DNA of 64,000 nt from Clostridiaceae bacterium (GCA_902363625.1 CABJAS010000008.1:62001-126000), one strand, 5' to 3'; shown: positions 1-8,063, counted from the first letter of the stretch. The notes: a model not told the origin generated them from the sequence alone. Program-made: numbers and translations.

Positions 1-238
1 GTGATAGTTCTTCATCAATATCCAGATTGATCATAATAGCTTCATGTTCCAAAGCCAATAATGCCGCCGGACGCTTTAACTGGGAAGCTCTCAGCATTTT
101 TTCAAGATCATTCCATTCTGTGACACTCATCGGCAATTCATCACAGTCGTAAAATTCACTGCAGTAAAGAAGCAATGCTATACTATCAAGAGAGAGTCGC
201 AGTCTTTGATGATTTAAGTCGTTCCATTCATTTTTCAT
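1..238 (-). CDS. Partial protein, N-terminus only, resembling the N-terminal domain of DprA-like proteins
   Basis: The first 79 codons are present and the C-terminal part lies beyond the left edge. I chose the ATG at 238 because AAGAGG sits 7 bases upstream; an in-frame ATG at 244 is too close to that site. The translation is helical, with an LLLYCSEFYD segment followed by LPMSVTEWNDLEKML and a leucine-rich stretch. This pattern (a short hydrophobic helix, then 'L-x-x-x-E-W-x-x-L') resembles the N-terminus of DNA-processing A (DprA/Smf) relatives, but the Rossmann nucleotide-binding core that would prove it is not in the window. It has its own promoter and is separated from the next gene by a terminator. 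Reality as a gene is likely; the family is a guess. Confidence 0.5.
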   Translation of the reverse strand, partial: MKNEWNDLNHQRLRLSLDSIALLLYCSEFYDCDELPMSVTEWNDLEKMLRASQLKRPAALLALEHEAIMINLDIDEELS

Positions 239-341
239 ATCCATACCTCTTACATCCATCTATAGGTGATCTTCTCAATATCATCAATAAAACAAAGAGA
301 AGTTTTTTATACAAGTACCGGGTAATCATCAACGATGATTA

Positions 342-369
342 ATTATACCTTTTTGTCATACCTTGTCAT
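342..369 (-). promoter_or_regulatory. Promoter of the left-edge gene
   Basis: A perfect TATAAT lies at 342-347 and ATGACA (five of six consensus) at 364-369, with a 16-base spacer, on the minus strand. It points at the gene starting at 238, giving a leader of about 100 bases in which I see no obvious structure. Confidence 0.5.
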
Positions 370-395
370 ATTATCATATCATAAATCCCCTATAT

Positions 396-431
396 AAAAA
401 AGATAGTACATTCTTTTATACTATCTTTTTT
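396..431 (-). terminator. Intrinsic terminator after the kinase/nucleotidyltransferase gene
   Basis: An 8-bp stem (401-408 with 419-426) with a 10-base loop is flanked by A and T runs, so it can work on both strands. It lies directly after the stop codon of the minus-strand gene ending at 438. Confidence 0.85.
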
Positions 432-437
432 ACGGTT

Positions 438-2366
438 TTACTTATAGTGTTCAATAATTTGTCGCATTAAAGGTTCTTTCTTTTCAATGTCCAATAAAAG
501 TGTCAATTGATTCTTAGCACGTATGAGATTATGTTTTGGAAAAGAGGTTTTATAATAGCAATCTCCATCTAAATAGTCGCTTAAAAAACGTAGTGTCTGC
601 TCATAAACGATCACCTTCACACCATCTACTAAAGTCTCAATTTCTCCCATTGTCAATGTATCCTTTAACGATTCCAGGAAGCCTTTAGTGAAAGCTTCAA
701 ACAACTCTAAATCAAAATAAACTTCACTTAAATCCGCATTATCTTCATATGTATGATTGGCACCTGAACGCAATGCATCACCAAAATCATAGCCAATGAA
801 TCCGGGCATAATCGTATCAAAATCAATCACACAGATCGGTTCACGTGTCGTTTTATCCATTAGAATATTCGATAGCTTCGTATCATTATGACAGACACGC
901 TGTAAAATCTCTCCGGCTTCATAAAGCTCATAAAGACGATGACTGATATTTTTGCGTTCAACCAATGCTTCAATCTCTGCTTTTGCTTCCGCAATACGTA
1001 CAGGATCTCCGTCTTTTAAACTTGCTTCAAACTGCTGATAGCGGACAGGTGTATTATGGAAGTCCGGTATGGTTTCCACCAGTGTTGATGCATCGAAATC
1101 ATGTAGATTTTTAAAGAAAGCACCAAAACATTTTGCAGTACGATAAAAATCCTCAATACTTTCACTGCGGTCATAGGTGAAGCTATTTAAAATAAATTTA
1201 AAGATACGATAATAGTTCCCATCTTCCACTAAATACAATTGGTCTTCTTTTGTATTCATAATTTCTAAAGTAGTTTGCCCCATAGCGGTAAGATGCTGTG
1301 TCACTAATGCCATATTATTCATAAGCCCATCAACATTTTTAAAAATATGATGATTGATTCTTTGGAGAAGATAGTGTTCTTTAGTCGTAATGACCTGATA
1401 GGTATCATTGATATTTCCCGATTGATTTAACAAGATTTGAACAATTTCTCCGTCAATCTTAAATTGTTGAGCGATGCTTTGTATTTTCTTCAAGACAAGA
1501 GCATACTCAGCCAGATTCGTCTGATAGTGATCCAGCTGTTGGGTGATGCCGTCAATAACCTCTTGGCGGTCTTCTTTATAAGTAACCCCGTACCATTTTG
1601 CATCACTTTTAAGAATATGTACACGAACTTTTTCTTCTTTAATTAAGCTGTCAAAAACATCTGGCAGATAAAATTCTGCTTTCAAGGGATTATTTTTATA
1701 GTCGTTTTCCAAAAAAAGCTGTAAGTAATGTTCGATTTCATTAAAGATATGATCATCAAAGCCCCACATGTTCATAGACACAATCTGATCTCTTTTTAAT
1801 GTCATCGGCAAGTCACATTTTATTTGACCATCGTCATCATAAATCCCGGTACATTCTTGAACCGTTTTCAAATATCCGTCTTCTTCATAGCAGATTCCGC
1901 GGCTCACTCCGCCAAAATGAGACAGCGTATTTTCCAAACGATAGCCGACCATTGCATAATGCTTGGCATCTACTTTTGTTTTTAAGAAATAATACAATTT
2001 AACAAACGATTCATAGCCATAGTAATCGTCTCCGTTAATGATTCCCATCGCTCCGCTCACTGCCTCTTTACAGCAATATAAGGCATGTGCGGTTCCCAAT
2101 GGTTTTAAGCGGTCTGCCCAAGGAGTCTGATAAACATAAGCAATATCAAAACGCTCATCAAAAGAATGATGAACCATTTGTTTTACAGCGTCTTCATTTT
2201 CTTTTTTAATCACAATAACAAATTTTCTGAATCCCGCTTTATAAGCATCATACAGTGAATATTCAATGATCGTTTTATCCTGTGGTAAAAAGGCATCCAG
2301 CTGCTTTAATCCGCCATAACGGCTTCCTAATCCGGCAGCTAAGATGATCAATGTCGGTTCTTTCAT
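438..2366 (-). CDS. Fused sugar-1-phosphate nucleotidyltransferase / NahK-like N-acetylhexosamine kinase
   Basis: A 642-residue two-domain enzyme. Residues 1 to about 290 form a nucleotidyltransferase (LAAGLGSRYGGLKQ near the start; INGDDYYG at the acceptor site), related to UDP-sugar pyrophosphorylases. The rest is an aminoglycoside-phosphotransferase-fold kinase with the catalytic HNDTKLSNILMD and metal-binding VIDFDTIMPG motifs, which closely match N-acetylhexosamine 1-kinase (NahK) of the bifidobacterial lacto-N-biose pathway. The inferred job is to phosphorylate GlcNAc or GalNAc at C1 and convert it to the UDP-sugar in one polypeptide, in the cytosol. The start at 2366 is set by GGGAGG 6 bases upstream; a longer reading frame to 2438 runs back through the rnc terminator and is unlikely. 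Substrates are inferred, not shown. Confidence 0.85.
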   Translation of the reverse strand: MKEPTLIILAAGLGSRYGGLKQLDAFLPQDKTIIEYSLYDAYKAGFRKFVIVIKKENEDAVKQMVHHSFDERFDIAYVYQTPWADRLKPLGTAHALYCCKEAVSGAMGIINGDDYYGYESFVKLYYFLKTKVDAKHYAMVGYRLENTLSHFGGVSRGICYEEDGYLKTVQECTGIYDDDGQIKCDLPMTLKRDQIVSMNMWGFDDHIFNEIEHYLQLFLENDYKNNPLKAEFYLPDVFDSLIKEEKVRVHILKSDAKWYGVTYKEDRQEVIDGITQQLDHYQTNLAEYALVLKKIQSIAQQFKIDGEIVQILLNQSGNINDTYQVITTKEHYLLQRINHHIFKNVDGLMNNMALVTQHLTAMGQTTLEIMNTKEDQLYLVEDGNYYRIFKFILNSFTYDRSESIEDFYRTAKCFGAFFKNLHDFDASTLVETIPDFHNTPVRYQQFEASLKDGDPVRIAEAKAEIEALVERKNISHRLYELYEAGEILQRVCHNDTKLSNILMDKTTREPICVIDFDTIMPGFIGYDFGDALRSGANHTYEDNADLSEVYFDLELFEAFTKGFLESLKDTLTMGEIETLVDGVKVIVYEQTLRFLSDYLDGDCYYKTSFPKHNLIRAKNQLTLLLDIEKKEPLMRQIIEHYK

Positions 2367-2379
2367 ATTTCCTCCCATA

Positions 2380-2402
2380 AAAAAACGTGTTTCCACGTTT
2401 TT
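2380..2402 (-). terminator. Intrinsic terminator at the end of rnc
   Basis: A 9-bp stem (2381-2389 with 2394-2402) with a TTTC loop is followed by a T run on the minus strand. It overlaps the rnc stop codon and ends only about 14 bases before the start codon of the next gene. Confidence 0.85.
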
Positions 2403-3108
2403 ACACTTCGTTTTTAGCTTTAAAATCTGTTTTCGCAAGCTTCGCTAAGGCATCCTGCGCAGCTTTTTGTTCCGCTCTTTTTTTACTGGTTCCCTTACCA
2501 ACACCTAAGCACATTTCATCCATCATTGCCGCAATTTCAAATTCCGGAGCATTGCTTGGTCCCGATGTATTTAATAATTCATAATTGACAGTTTTGCGTG
2601 TATCCGCCTGAATCAATTCCTGCAGCTTTGTCTTATAATCCGTAATATCTTCATAATCCAAATCACTGGCATGCTTATAGATTGTTTCTTCTAAGATCTT
2701 ACGAGCATATTTTGATCCGACATCCAGATATACGGCACCGATGAAAGATTCATACACATTGGCCAATACCGATTCACGGTCACGACCGCCGTTCTTTTCT
2801 TCGCCAACACCTAAGAATAACACTTCACCGATTCCTAATTCTCTGGCAAAACGAGCCAGCGATTCTTCACGTACCAGCTTTGCACGATGCGTTGTTAATT
2901 GTCCCTCTGATTCATTAGGAAATTTTTTGAACAAGAAATCTGAAACATATAATTGGAGAACGGCATCTCCCATAAATTCCAATCGTTCATAGTCATTGAT
3001 CATCTCACGACGTTCATTGACATAAGAAGCATGAGTAAACGCTTCTTTATATAAAGCAAGATTCTGATAAGGAATCCCATGTCGATTTAAAAAATCAATC
3101 AGTTTCAT
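2401..3108 (-). CDS. rnc: Ribonuclease III
   Basis: A 235-residue double-strand-specific endoribonuclease that processes rRNA precursors and structured mRNAs. The family signature ERLEFMGDAV is at residues 41-50, and the second acidic cluster (NVYESFIGAVYLD) contributes the catalytic Glu. A double-stranded RNA-binding domain fills the C-terminal third (KTKLQELIQ through KKRAEQKAAQDAL). The length is normal for the family. The start overlaps the end of plsX by 14 bases, so the two are probably translationally coupled, and AAGGA precedes the ATG. The recG-plsX-rnc order lacks the fatty-acid genes that often follow plsX. Confidence 0.96.
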   Translation of the reverse strand: MKLIDFLNRHGIPYQNLALYKEAFTHASYVNERREMINDYERLEFMGDAVLQLYVSDFLFKKFPNESEGQLTTHRAKLVREESLARFARELGIGEVLFLGVGEEKNGGRDRESVLANVYESFIGAVYLDVGSKYARKILEETIYKHASDLDYEDITDYKTKLQELIQADTRKTVNYELLNTSGPSNAPEFEIAAMMDEMCLGVGKGTSKKRAEQKAAQDALAKLAKTDFKAKNEV

Positions 3109-4081
3109 TATTTAATCCTTCCTTCATTTTTGAAACCACATCTGCTTCTACCATTGTTTTAGCAAGAACCATCGCGTTTAAAAAAGCTTTGGCATCACTT
3201 CCGCCATGAGCTTTGATTACCGGATGATCAAATCCAACCATCAATGCTCCGCCGGCTGAACGATAATCAAATGTATCCATCAATGATTTAAACGAACTTT
3301 TCGCGATGAGTGCTCCAATTTTTCCGCTGGTTGAAGACATCAGTGTTTCTTTTAGCAGCTTCATAACCATTTTCGCTGTTCCTTCGATAGATTTTAAGGC
3401 AATATTTCCACTGAATCCATCTGTCACAACAACATCTATTTCTCCGTCTAATATTTCTCTTCCTTCAATATTACCTTGGAAGTTTAAATGAGAGTCCTTC
3501 AACAGCTTATAGGTTGCCTGATGAACCTCGTCTCCTTTTTTCTCTTCACTGCCAATATTCAGCAAAGCGACTTTAGGTGAAGCGATTCCATTGACTAAAG
3601 AAGCATAAATGCTTCCCATAACAGCAAACTGAGTTAACTGTTCCGGAGTATTTTCAGCGTTTGCGCCTACATCCAACATCAATACACCTTTGCGATTGTA
3701 AGTTGGCATCGTTGCCATCAGGCATGATTTCTCCACACCTTCAATTCTTTTTAAAAACAACATGCAGCTTGCATAATATGCTCCTGTATTTCCGCATGAA
3801 ACAATGGCGTCTGCTTCATTATTTTTCACTAAATGAACAGCTTTAAACATGCTGGACTCTTTTTTTCTTCTTACTGCCAAAATACTTTCTGTCATTCCCA
3901 TGACATCTCTGGCATCAATGATCGTTACTTGCTTTAAAGATTGAAGCTCGCTCAGCTCTTCTTCTTTCCCAACCACTTGCAAATGAACATCTTTATTATC
4001 TTTTATAAATTCTTTGACTGCTTCTACAACGGGTTTTGATCCTAGATCCCCACTCATTGCATCTATGGCTAAATTCATCAT
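3095..4081 (-). CDS. plsX: Phosphate acyltransferase PlsX
   Basis: A 328-residue peripheral membrane enzyme that makes acyl-phosphate from acyl-ACP for phosphatidic acid synthesis through PlsY. The N-terminal MNLAIDAMSGDLGS, the VSCGNTGAYYA and LDVGANAENT segments and the DGFSGNIALKS motif near residue 225 are characteristic. GAGGTG lies 6 bases before the ATG at 4081; a second ATG at 4078 is equally possible, while a start at 4102 would place the ribosome site inside the gene. The gene has its own extended -10 promoter inside the short gap after recG and overlaps rnc. Confidence 0.95.
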   Translation of the reverse strand: MMNLAIDAMSGDLGSKPVVEAVKEFIKDNKDVHLQVVGKEEELSELQSLKQVTIIDARDVMGMTESILAVRRKKESSMFKAVHLVKNNEADAIVSCGNTGAYYASCMLFLKRIEGVEKSCLMATMPTYNRKGVLMLDVGANAENTPEQLTQFAVMGSIYASLVNGIASPKVALLNIGSEEKKGDEVHQATYKLLKDSHLNFQGNIEGREILDGEIDVVVTDGFSGNIALKSIEGTAKMVMKLLKETLMSSTSGKIGALIAKSSFKSLMDTFDYRSAGGALMVGFDHPVIKAHGGSDAKAFLNAMVLAKTMVEADVVSKMKEGLNNETD

Positions 4082-4100
4082 TTCTTTCACCTCGGCTACC

Positions 4101-4109
4101 ATTATATCA
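4101..4109 (-). promoter_or_regulatory. Extended -10 promoter of plsX-rnc
   Basis: TGATATAAT (TG, one base, TATAAT) reads on the minus strand 20 bases before the plsX start. The -35 region is weak (TTAGAC), as is common for extended -10 promoters. Confidence 0.55.
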
Positions 4110-4120
4110 TATTTTATAAA

Positions 4121-6139
4121 TTAGTCTAAATAAGTCTCATTTTTTTCAATTTTCTTTTCTAAATATTTACGAATTGAATAATACTGCGGTTCATCGATAT
4201 GGTCAATAATCTCCCCTGCATCGATGCGGGCACGCTCTAATATATTAAAGTCCTTCATGATATCCGCCACTAAAAAAGAAGGCAGCCCGCTTTGCTTTTG
4301 TCCCAGCAGTTCTCCGGGACCACGCAGCTTTAAATCATATTCCGCAATCTTAAAGCCATCGGTCTCATTTTCCAAGAAGGTCAGGCGTTCCAATGCCTCC
4401 TGATCGTTTGAAGACGTAAACAAAAAGCAATAGCTCTGCTGAGTCGAGCGTCCTACTCTTCCCCTTAGCTGATGAAGCTGACTCAAACCAAAGCGATGGG
4501 CATCGTAAATGACCATCATGTTCGCATTTTCCACATCGACGCCAACTTCAATCACCGTTGTAGACACTAGAATATCCAGTTCATGCTTCATAAAAGCTTG
4601 CATGATTTGATCTTTTTGTTCATCACTCATTCTCCCATGCAATAAACCGATACGAATCTTATCTTTATAGTAGGCACACATCGCCTCATAGATTTTTGTC
4701 GCACTTTGAAGATCCATTGTTTCACTGTCTTCTACTAAAGGACAAACTACATAGCATTGCCCACCTTCTTTAATATAGCTTTCTAACTGAGGCAGGATCG
4801 GTTTCATGCTTTTGGTCTTCACCACTTTTGTTTTGACAGTTTTTCTTCGGCTGGGCATCGTATGTATTGCCGATACGTCTTTATCACCATATAAAACCAT
4901 GGCGACAGTTCGCGGGATCGGTGTTGCTGACATCGTCAGTAAATCGACTTTGTCCCCTTTATCCTGAAGTTTCTTACGCTGATTAACGCCAAAGCGATGC
5001 TGTTCATCGGCAATCACCAGTCCCAGTCTCTTAAACTGCAAAGCATCTTGAATCAGGGCATGGGTACCAACCACGACATCCACTTCATAATTCTCGATCT
5101 GACGATACAGGGCTTTCTTTTCTTTAGCCGGCAGGCTTCCTGTCAGCAAAGCAAAACGCATCGAAGTATTAGCAAACAGTTTTTGCAAGGTGCGATAATG
5201 CTGAGACGCTAAAATTTCAGTGGGTGCCATTAAAGCGCTCTGATAACCCGCTAAATGGTTTGCATAAATAGCAATGCTCGCTACTACCGTTTTACCACTC
5301 CCGACATCTCCTTGAATTAAGCGATCCATAATATGCGGGCTTTGAATATCCTGTAGGATTTCCTTGGATACACTGATCTGATCTTTAGTTAACTCAAACG
5401 GCAGATCATAAATATATTGATGCAATGCCGGAGTATCGAAAGTTTTATTAATTCCCACATCAATAGTATGCGTATTTCTTTTAATAAAAAGCAAAGTCAT
5501 CTGAAACTTCAAAAATTCTTCATACTTCAAATATTTTAGTGCTTGCTTTAAATGGACTTCATCTTTAGGGAAATGAATTTGCCATAAGGCTTCTTTTAAA
5601 TAAGGAAGCTGATAACGCTGGATCAAGTCTTCTGGGATAAAGTCAATCAAATCCTTTTCTACGAATGTCAAACCTTTTTTAATATAGCCACTCATTGATT
5701 TTACGGTAATCCCGCTTTTTAAATTATAGATTGGGTGGAATCCCTTTAAACTTTCTAAGCTTTGCAGTTTGATATCACTTGCTACAACCTGGTTGGGACT
5801 TTGCAGCTTGCCAATAATGGTAACCACAGTTCCCAAAGTTAAATGTGTTCTTAAGAAATGACGATTAAAAATAGCGATAGAATAGCTTGTATCTTGATAT
5901 TGAACTTTAAAGGTCATTCTTGACATGTTGCGGCGAATAAAGAAAATCTTCGGTTCCTCTATAATAACCCCTTCAAAGATTGTCTTTTCATCTACCAATA
6001 TCGGCGGCACAGATAGGATCACATCATAACGGCTAGGATAAAAGCGAATCAGATCCTCAATCGTCATGATCCCCATTTCTTGAAGCAAGGCTATTCTGTT
6101 TTGATTTATTTTCAAGTAACTTAAATCGATATCAAACAT
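4121..6139 (-). CDS. recG: ATP-dependent DNA helicase RecG
   Basis: A 672-residue branch-migrating helicase that remodels stalled replication forks and Holliday junctions. The N-terminal wedge/OB-fold region is followed by the superfamily 2 motor: Walker A GDVGSGKT, the DEQH-type box (DEQHRFG), motif III LLTMSATPIPRT, and the C-terminal GRVGRS motif VI. The length matches the family. The start at 6139 is set by AAGGTGG 6 bases upstream; an upstream in-frame ATG at 6163 lies in the -10 element and is rejected. It is followed by plsX after a 40-base gap. Confidence 0.96.
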   Translation of the reverse strand: MFDIDLSYLKINQNRIALLQEMGIMTIEDLIRFYPSRYDVILSVPPILVDEKTIFEGVIIEEPKIFFIRRNMSRMTFKVQYQDTSYSIAIFNRHFLRTHLTLGTVVTIIGKLQSPNQVVASDIKLQSLESLKGFHPIYNLKSGITVKSMSGYIKKGLTFVEKDLIDFIPEDLIQRYQLPYLKEALWQIHFPKDEVHLKQALKYLKYEEFLKFQMTLLFIKRNTHTIDVGINKTFDTPALHQYIYDLPFELTKDQISVSKEILQDIQSPHIMDRLIQGDVGSGKTVVASIAIYANHLAGYQSALMAPTEILASQHYRTLQKLFANTSMRFALLTGSLPAKEKKALYRQIENYEVDVVVGTHALIQDALQFKRLGLVIADEQHRFGVNQRKKLQDKGDKVDLLTMSATPIPRTVAMVLYGDKDVSAIHTMPSRRKTVKTKVVKTKSMKPILPQLESYIKEGGQCYVVCPLVEDSETMDLQSATKIYEAMCAYYKDKIRIGLLHGRMSDEQKDQIMQAFMKHELDILVSTTVIEVGVDVENANMMVIYDAHRFGLSQLHQLRGRVGRSTQQSYCFLFTSSNDQEALERLTFLENETDGFKIAEYDLKLRGPGELLGQKQSGLPSFLVADIMKDFNILERARIDAGEIIDHIDEPQYYSIRKYLEKKIEKNETYLD

Positions 6140-6161
6140 ATTATCCCACCTTTTGTTTAAC

Positions 6162-6170
6162 ATTATATCA
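6162..6170 (-). promoter_or_regulatory. Extended -10 promoter of recG
   Basis: TGATATAAT reads on the minus strand 23 bases before the recG start, with a poor -35 (TTTTTC). The same 9-base box is found before plsX and before the glycosyltransferase genes at 59.5 kb. Confidence 0.55.
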
Positions 6171-6179
6171 TGTTTGTAT

Positions 6180-6215
6180 CAAAAGAAAAACCTAGGAGCT
6201 TATTTCCCCTAAGTT
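6180..6215 (-). terminator. Intrinsic terminator after the ABC-F gene
   Basis: A 10-bp stem with two wobble pairs (6189-6198 with 6206-6215), a 7-base loop and a TTTCTTTT tail on the minus strand. It overlaps the stop codon of the ABC-F gene. Confidence 0.75.
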
Positions 6216-7743
6216 ATTGATGTTTATCTATTTCAATGATGCGATCTGCAAAATCATGGTAGAAGCTTTCTTCATGACAGACTAATAAAATACTTCCATT
6301 AAACTGAATCAATGCCTTTTTTAATACATTCTTAGTTAGCTGATCTAAATAATTGGTAGGTTCATCTAAGATCAGCAAGTCTGCCGGACTCAAACCTATA
6401 CGACATAGCTTTACTTTGGATTGTTCCCCGCCGCTTAGCTGTCTAATAGATTTCTCCGCAAGGTCACGTTTAATGCCGTACTGTGCTAAACTGCTGTAAA
6501 TAGCTTTATTATTCATCATAGGATATGCCTCATGAATAATAGCGAAAGGTGTCATGGTTAAATCTTTCCATTTCAAATCCTGTTCAAAATAGCAGTAACT
6601 TACCTGCTCAGCAAAGTAACTTTTTCCTTTGAGCGGCAAAATTTCATGAATCAATGTCTTTATCAGGGTAGATTTTCCTATGCCGTTAAAACCGGTGATC
6701 ACTACTTTTTCACCTCCATGAATCAATAGATTGATATCTTCTAGCACTGGATGGTCATAGCCTACACTTAAATGTTCAACGCTTAAAATATCTTTTGTCA
6801 GTGCTGGTTTTTCCTTAAATCTGAAATTGGGTATCGCTAAGGTTCCCGGCGGTGCTAAACGTTCCAGCCTTTCTAACTGCTTTCTTCGCCCTTTAGCAAT
6901 CTTGGAGTTATTGCCTGCAATATTCTTGCGAATGAATTGTTCAGTCTTCTTGATTTGTGCCTGCTGAGACTGATAGCGACGCAAATAATCCGCCTGTAAA
7001 TGCTCTTTCTGCTTCACAAAATGGGAATATGAACCATAGTATTTTTTAATCGTTCCATATTCAATATCAAAGATGCAAGTCGTAATCGCATCCAAAAATT
7101 CAAAATCATGAGAAACCACCATAAATGCCCCTTTGAATTCCTGCAGATAGTAAGTTAACCAGTCGATATGCTCCTTATCTAAAAAATTGGTGGGTTCATC
7201 CAATAACAAAACATCCGGTTCTTCTAATAGCAGTTTTCCTAAAATGACTTTGGCACGTTGCCCTCCGCTTAGCTGCTGAATTTTTTTATTTAAACCTATA
7301 ATGTTTAATCCCAATCCTTGAGCAATCTTTTCAATGCGAACATCCAAGGTATAGAAATCAGATTTTTCCAAGACTTCCTGATATTTCCCCGCAAGCGTTA
7401 AAAGTTCCGGATGGATGGCGGATTTTTCATATAAATCCAACATCTTAGCTTCCAGTTCATAGCTTTCTTTGGCAGTTGAACGCAGATAACTCAGTACCGT
7501 TTCTTCCTGATCGATAAGTGCATATTGATCCAAATGCCCGATTTTGATGCCTGAATGCCAAAGGATACGTCCTTGGTCCGGTAAATATTCTTCAATTAAA
7601 ATTTTAATAAGCGTACTTTTGCCGGCACCATTAGCTCCGACAATACCAGCATGCTCTCCTTTATACAACTCAAAATTTGCGTCCTGATACAAAAGCTTAT
7701 CCGCAAATTCCTGAGTTAAATTCGTTACTGTTAATAAACTCAT
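6214..7743 (-). CDS. ABC-F family ATPase (ribosome-associated, possible antibiotic-resistance type)
   Basis: A 509-residue protein with two nucleotide-binding domains and no membrane segment, the hallmark of ABC-F proteins, which act on the ribosomal E site. The domains carry GANGAGKST and GFNGIGKST Walker A motifs, LSGGQRAKV and LSGGEQSKV signatures, and LLLDEPTNFLD and LILDEPTNYLD Walker B motifs. They are joined by a lysine- and glutamine-rich coiled linker of about 80 residues (QAQIKKTEQFIRK onward), the part that reaches toward the peptidyl-transferase centre in resistance-type members. Sequence alone does not tell me whether it is a housekeeping (EttA/YkpA-like) or a target-protection protein, but the leader with a short peptide and tandem terminators is typical of drug-inducible members. 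AGAAGG precedes the ATG. Confidence 0.92.
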   Translation of the reverse strand: MSLLTVTNLTQEFADKLLYQDANFELYKGEHAGIVGANGAGKSTLIKILIEEYLPDQGRILWHSGIKIGHLDQYALIDQEETVLSYLRSTAKESYELEAKMLDLYEKSAIHPELLTLAGKYQEVLEKSDFYTLDVRIEKIAQGLGLNIIGLNKKIQQLSGGQRAKVILGKLLLEEPDVLLLDEPTNFLDKEHIDWLTYYLQEFKGAFMVVSHDFEFLDAITTCIFDIEYGTIKKYYGSYSHFVKQKEHLQADYLRRYQSQQAQIKKTEQFIRKNIAGNNSKIAKGRRKQLERLERLAPPGTLAIPNFRFKEKPALTKDILSVEHLSVGYDHPVLEDINLLIHGGEKVVITGFNGIGKSTLIKTLIHEILPLKGKSYFAEQVSYCYFEQDLKWKDLTMTPFAIIHEAYPMMNNKAIYSSLAQYGIKRDLAEKSIRQLSGGEQSKVKLCRIGLSPADLLILDEPTNYLDQLTKNVLKKALIQFNGSILLVCHEESFYHDFADRIIEIDKHQ

Positions 7744-7762
7744 TTTTCCTTCTCTCCTTTAT

Positions 7763-7801
7763 AAATAAAAAAAGACAAAAGACGAAATACTATCTTTTGC
7801 C
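7763..7801 (-). terminator. Second leader terminator, just before the ABC-F ribosome site
   Basis: A 9-bp stem (7793-7801 with 7774-7782), a 10-base loop and then a run of seven Ts on the minus strand. It sits upstream of the coding sequence, so it must be read through or disarmed for expression. Confidence 0.75.
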
Positions 7802-7838
7802 TAAAAAACAAAAGATCATGAACGCATTGTCATGATCT
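7802..7838 (-). terminator. First leader terminator (probable attenuator) upstream of the ABC-F gene
   Basis: A perfect 9-bp stem (AGATCATGA at 7830-7838, TCATGATCT at 7813-7821) with an 8-base loop is followed by TTTTGTTTTTT on the minus strand. It lies within the 5' leader of the ABC-F mRNA. Confidence 0.8.
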
Positions 7839-7855
7839 CTATTATCCACTCATCT

Positions 7856-7920
7856 AACGATAAATAGTATGCTTAAAAGGATAGCCTAGCTACCAGTTTT
7901 TACTATTTATCGATGAAGTG
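7856..7920 (-). promoter_or_regulatory. Long leader stem between leader peptide and attenuator
   Basis: A 12-bp stem (CGATAAATAGTA against TACTATTTATCG) extends outward through CACT and AGTG with small bulges. The apical part carries a small hairpin around TAGCTAGGCTA. It matches no riboswitch consensus I know. Its base (TCATCG at 7911-7916) is complementary to the last sense codon plus stop of the leader peptide at 7952-7957, which could give a switch. Confidence 0.6.
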
Positions 7921-7937
7921 CTTTTTATATAGATTAT

Positions 7938-7974
7938 CTCCGTACAACGCCTCATCGTTTTCTTTTGTACGGAG
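7938..7974 (-). promoter_or_regulatory. Leader hairpin enclosing the leader-peptide stop codon
   Basis: A perfect 10-bp stem (CTCCGTACAA with TTGTACGGAG) carries a 17-base loop, and the stop codon of the leader peptide lies in that loop. A ribosome finishing or stalling on the peptide must open the 5' arm of this hairpin. Confidence 0.7.
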
Positions 7975-8014
7975 CTGATTTTCTGCATCTTTTTACATAT
8001 AATTGATAAAACAT
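7952..8014 (-). CDS. Leader peptide of the ABC-F gene (20 residues, strongly basic)
   Basis: An ATG at 8014 preceded by GGTGAT opens a 20-codon frame whose second half is very basic (VKRCRK, then PYKRKR) and ends in the loop of a perfect hairpin. It starts about 15 bases downstream of the predicted transcription start. Leader peptides of macrolide-inducible genes often stall ribosomes at a basic-X-basic motif; RCR and KRK fit that pattern. No homologue is known to me. Translation is inferred from the ribosome site, its position and the hairpin, not demonstrated. Confidence 0.6.
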   Translation of the reverse strand: MFYQLYVKRCRKSAPYKRKR

Positions 8015-8034
8015 CTCTATCACCATCCGATAAG

Positions 8035-8063
8035 ATTATAATCATTTTCTAAATGATTGTCAA
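8035..8063 (-). promoter_or_regulatory. Consensus sigma-A promoter of the ABC-F gene
   Basis: TTGACA (8058-8063) and TATAAT (8035-8040) with exactly 17 bases between them on the minus strand. The spacer is itself a perfect inverted repeat (ATCATTT, three bases, AAATGAT), so a repressor could sit there. The -35 overlaps the last codons of ddl. Confidence 0.85.

Noticed and set aside
7856..7920. A known riboswitch (ykkC/guanidine or preQ1) upstream of the ABC-F gene, suggested by TAGCTAGG-like segments
   Set aside because: The conserved blocks of those classes are absent, and a leader peptide plus attenuator explains the arrangement better.
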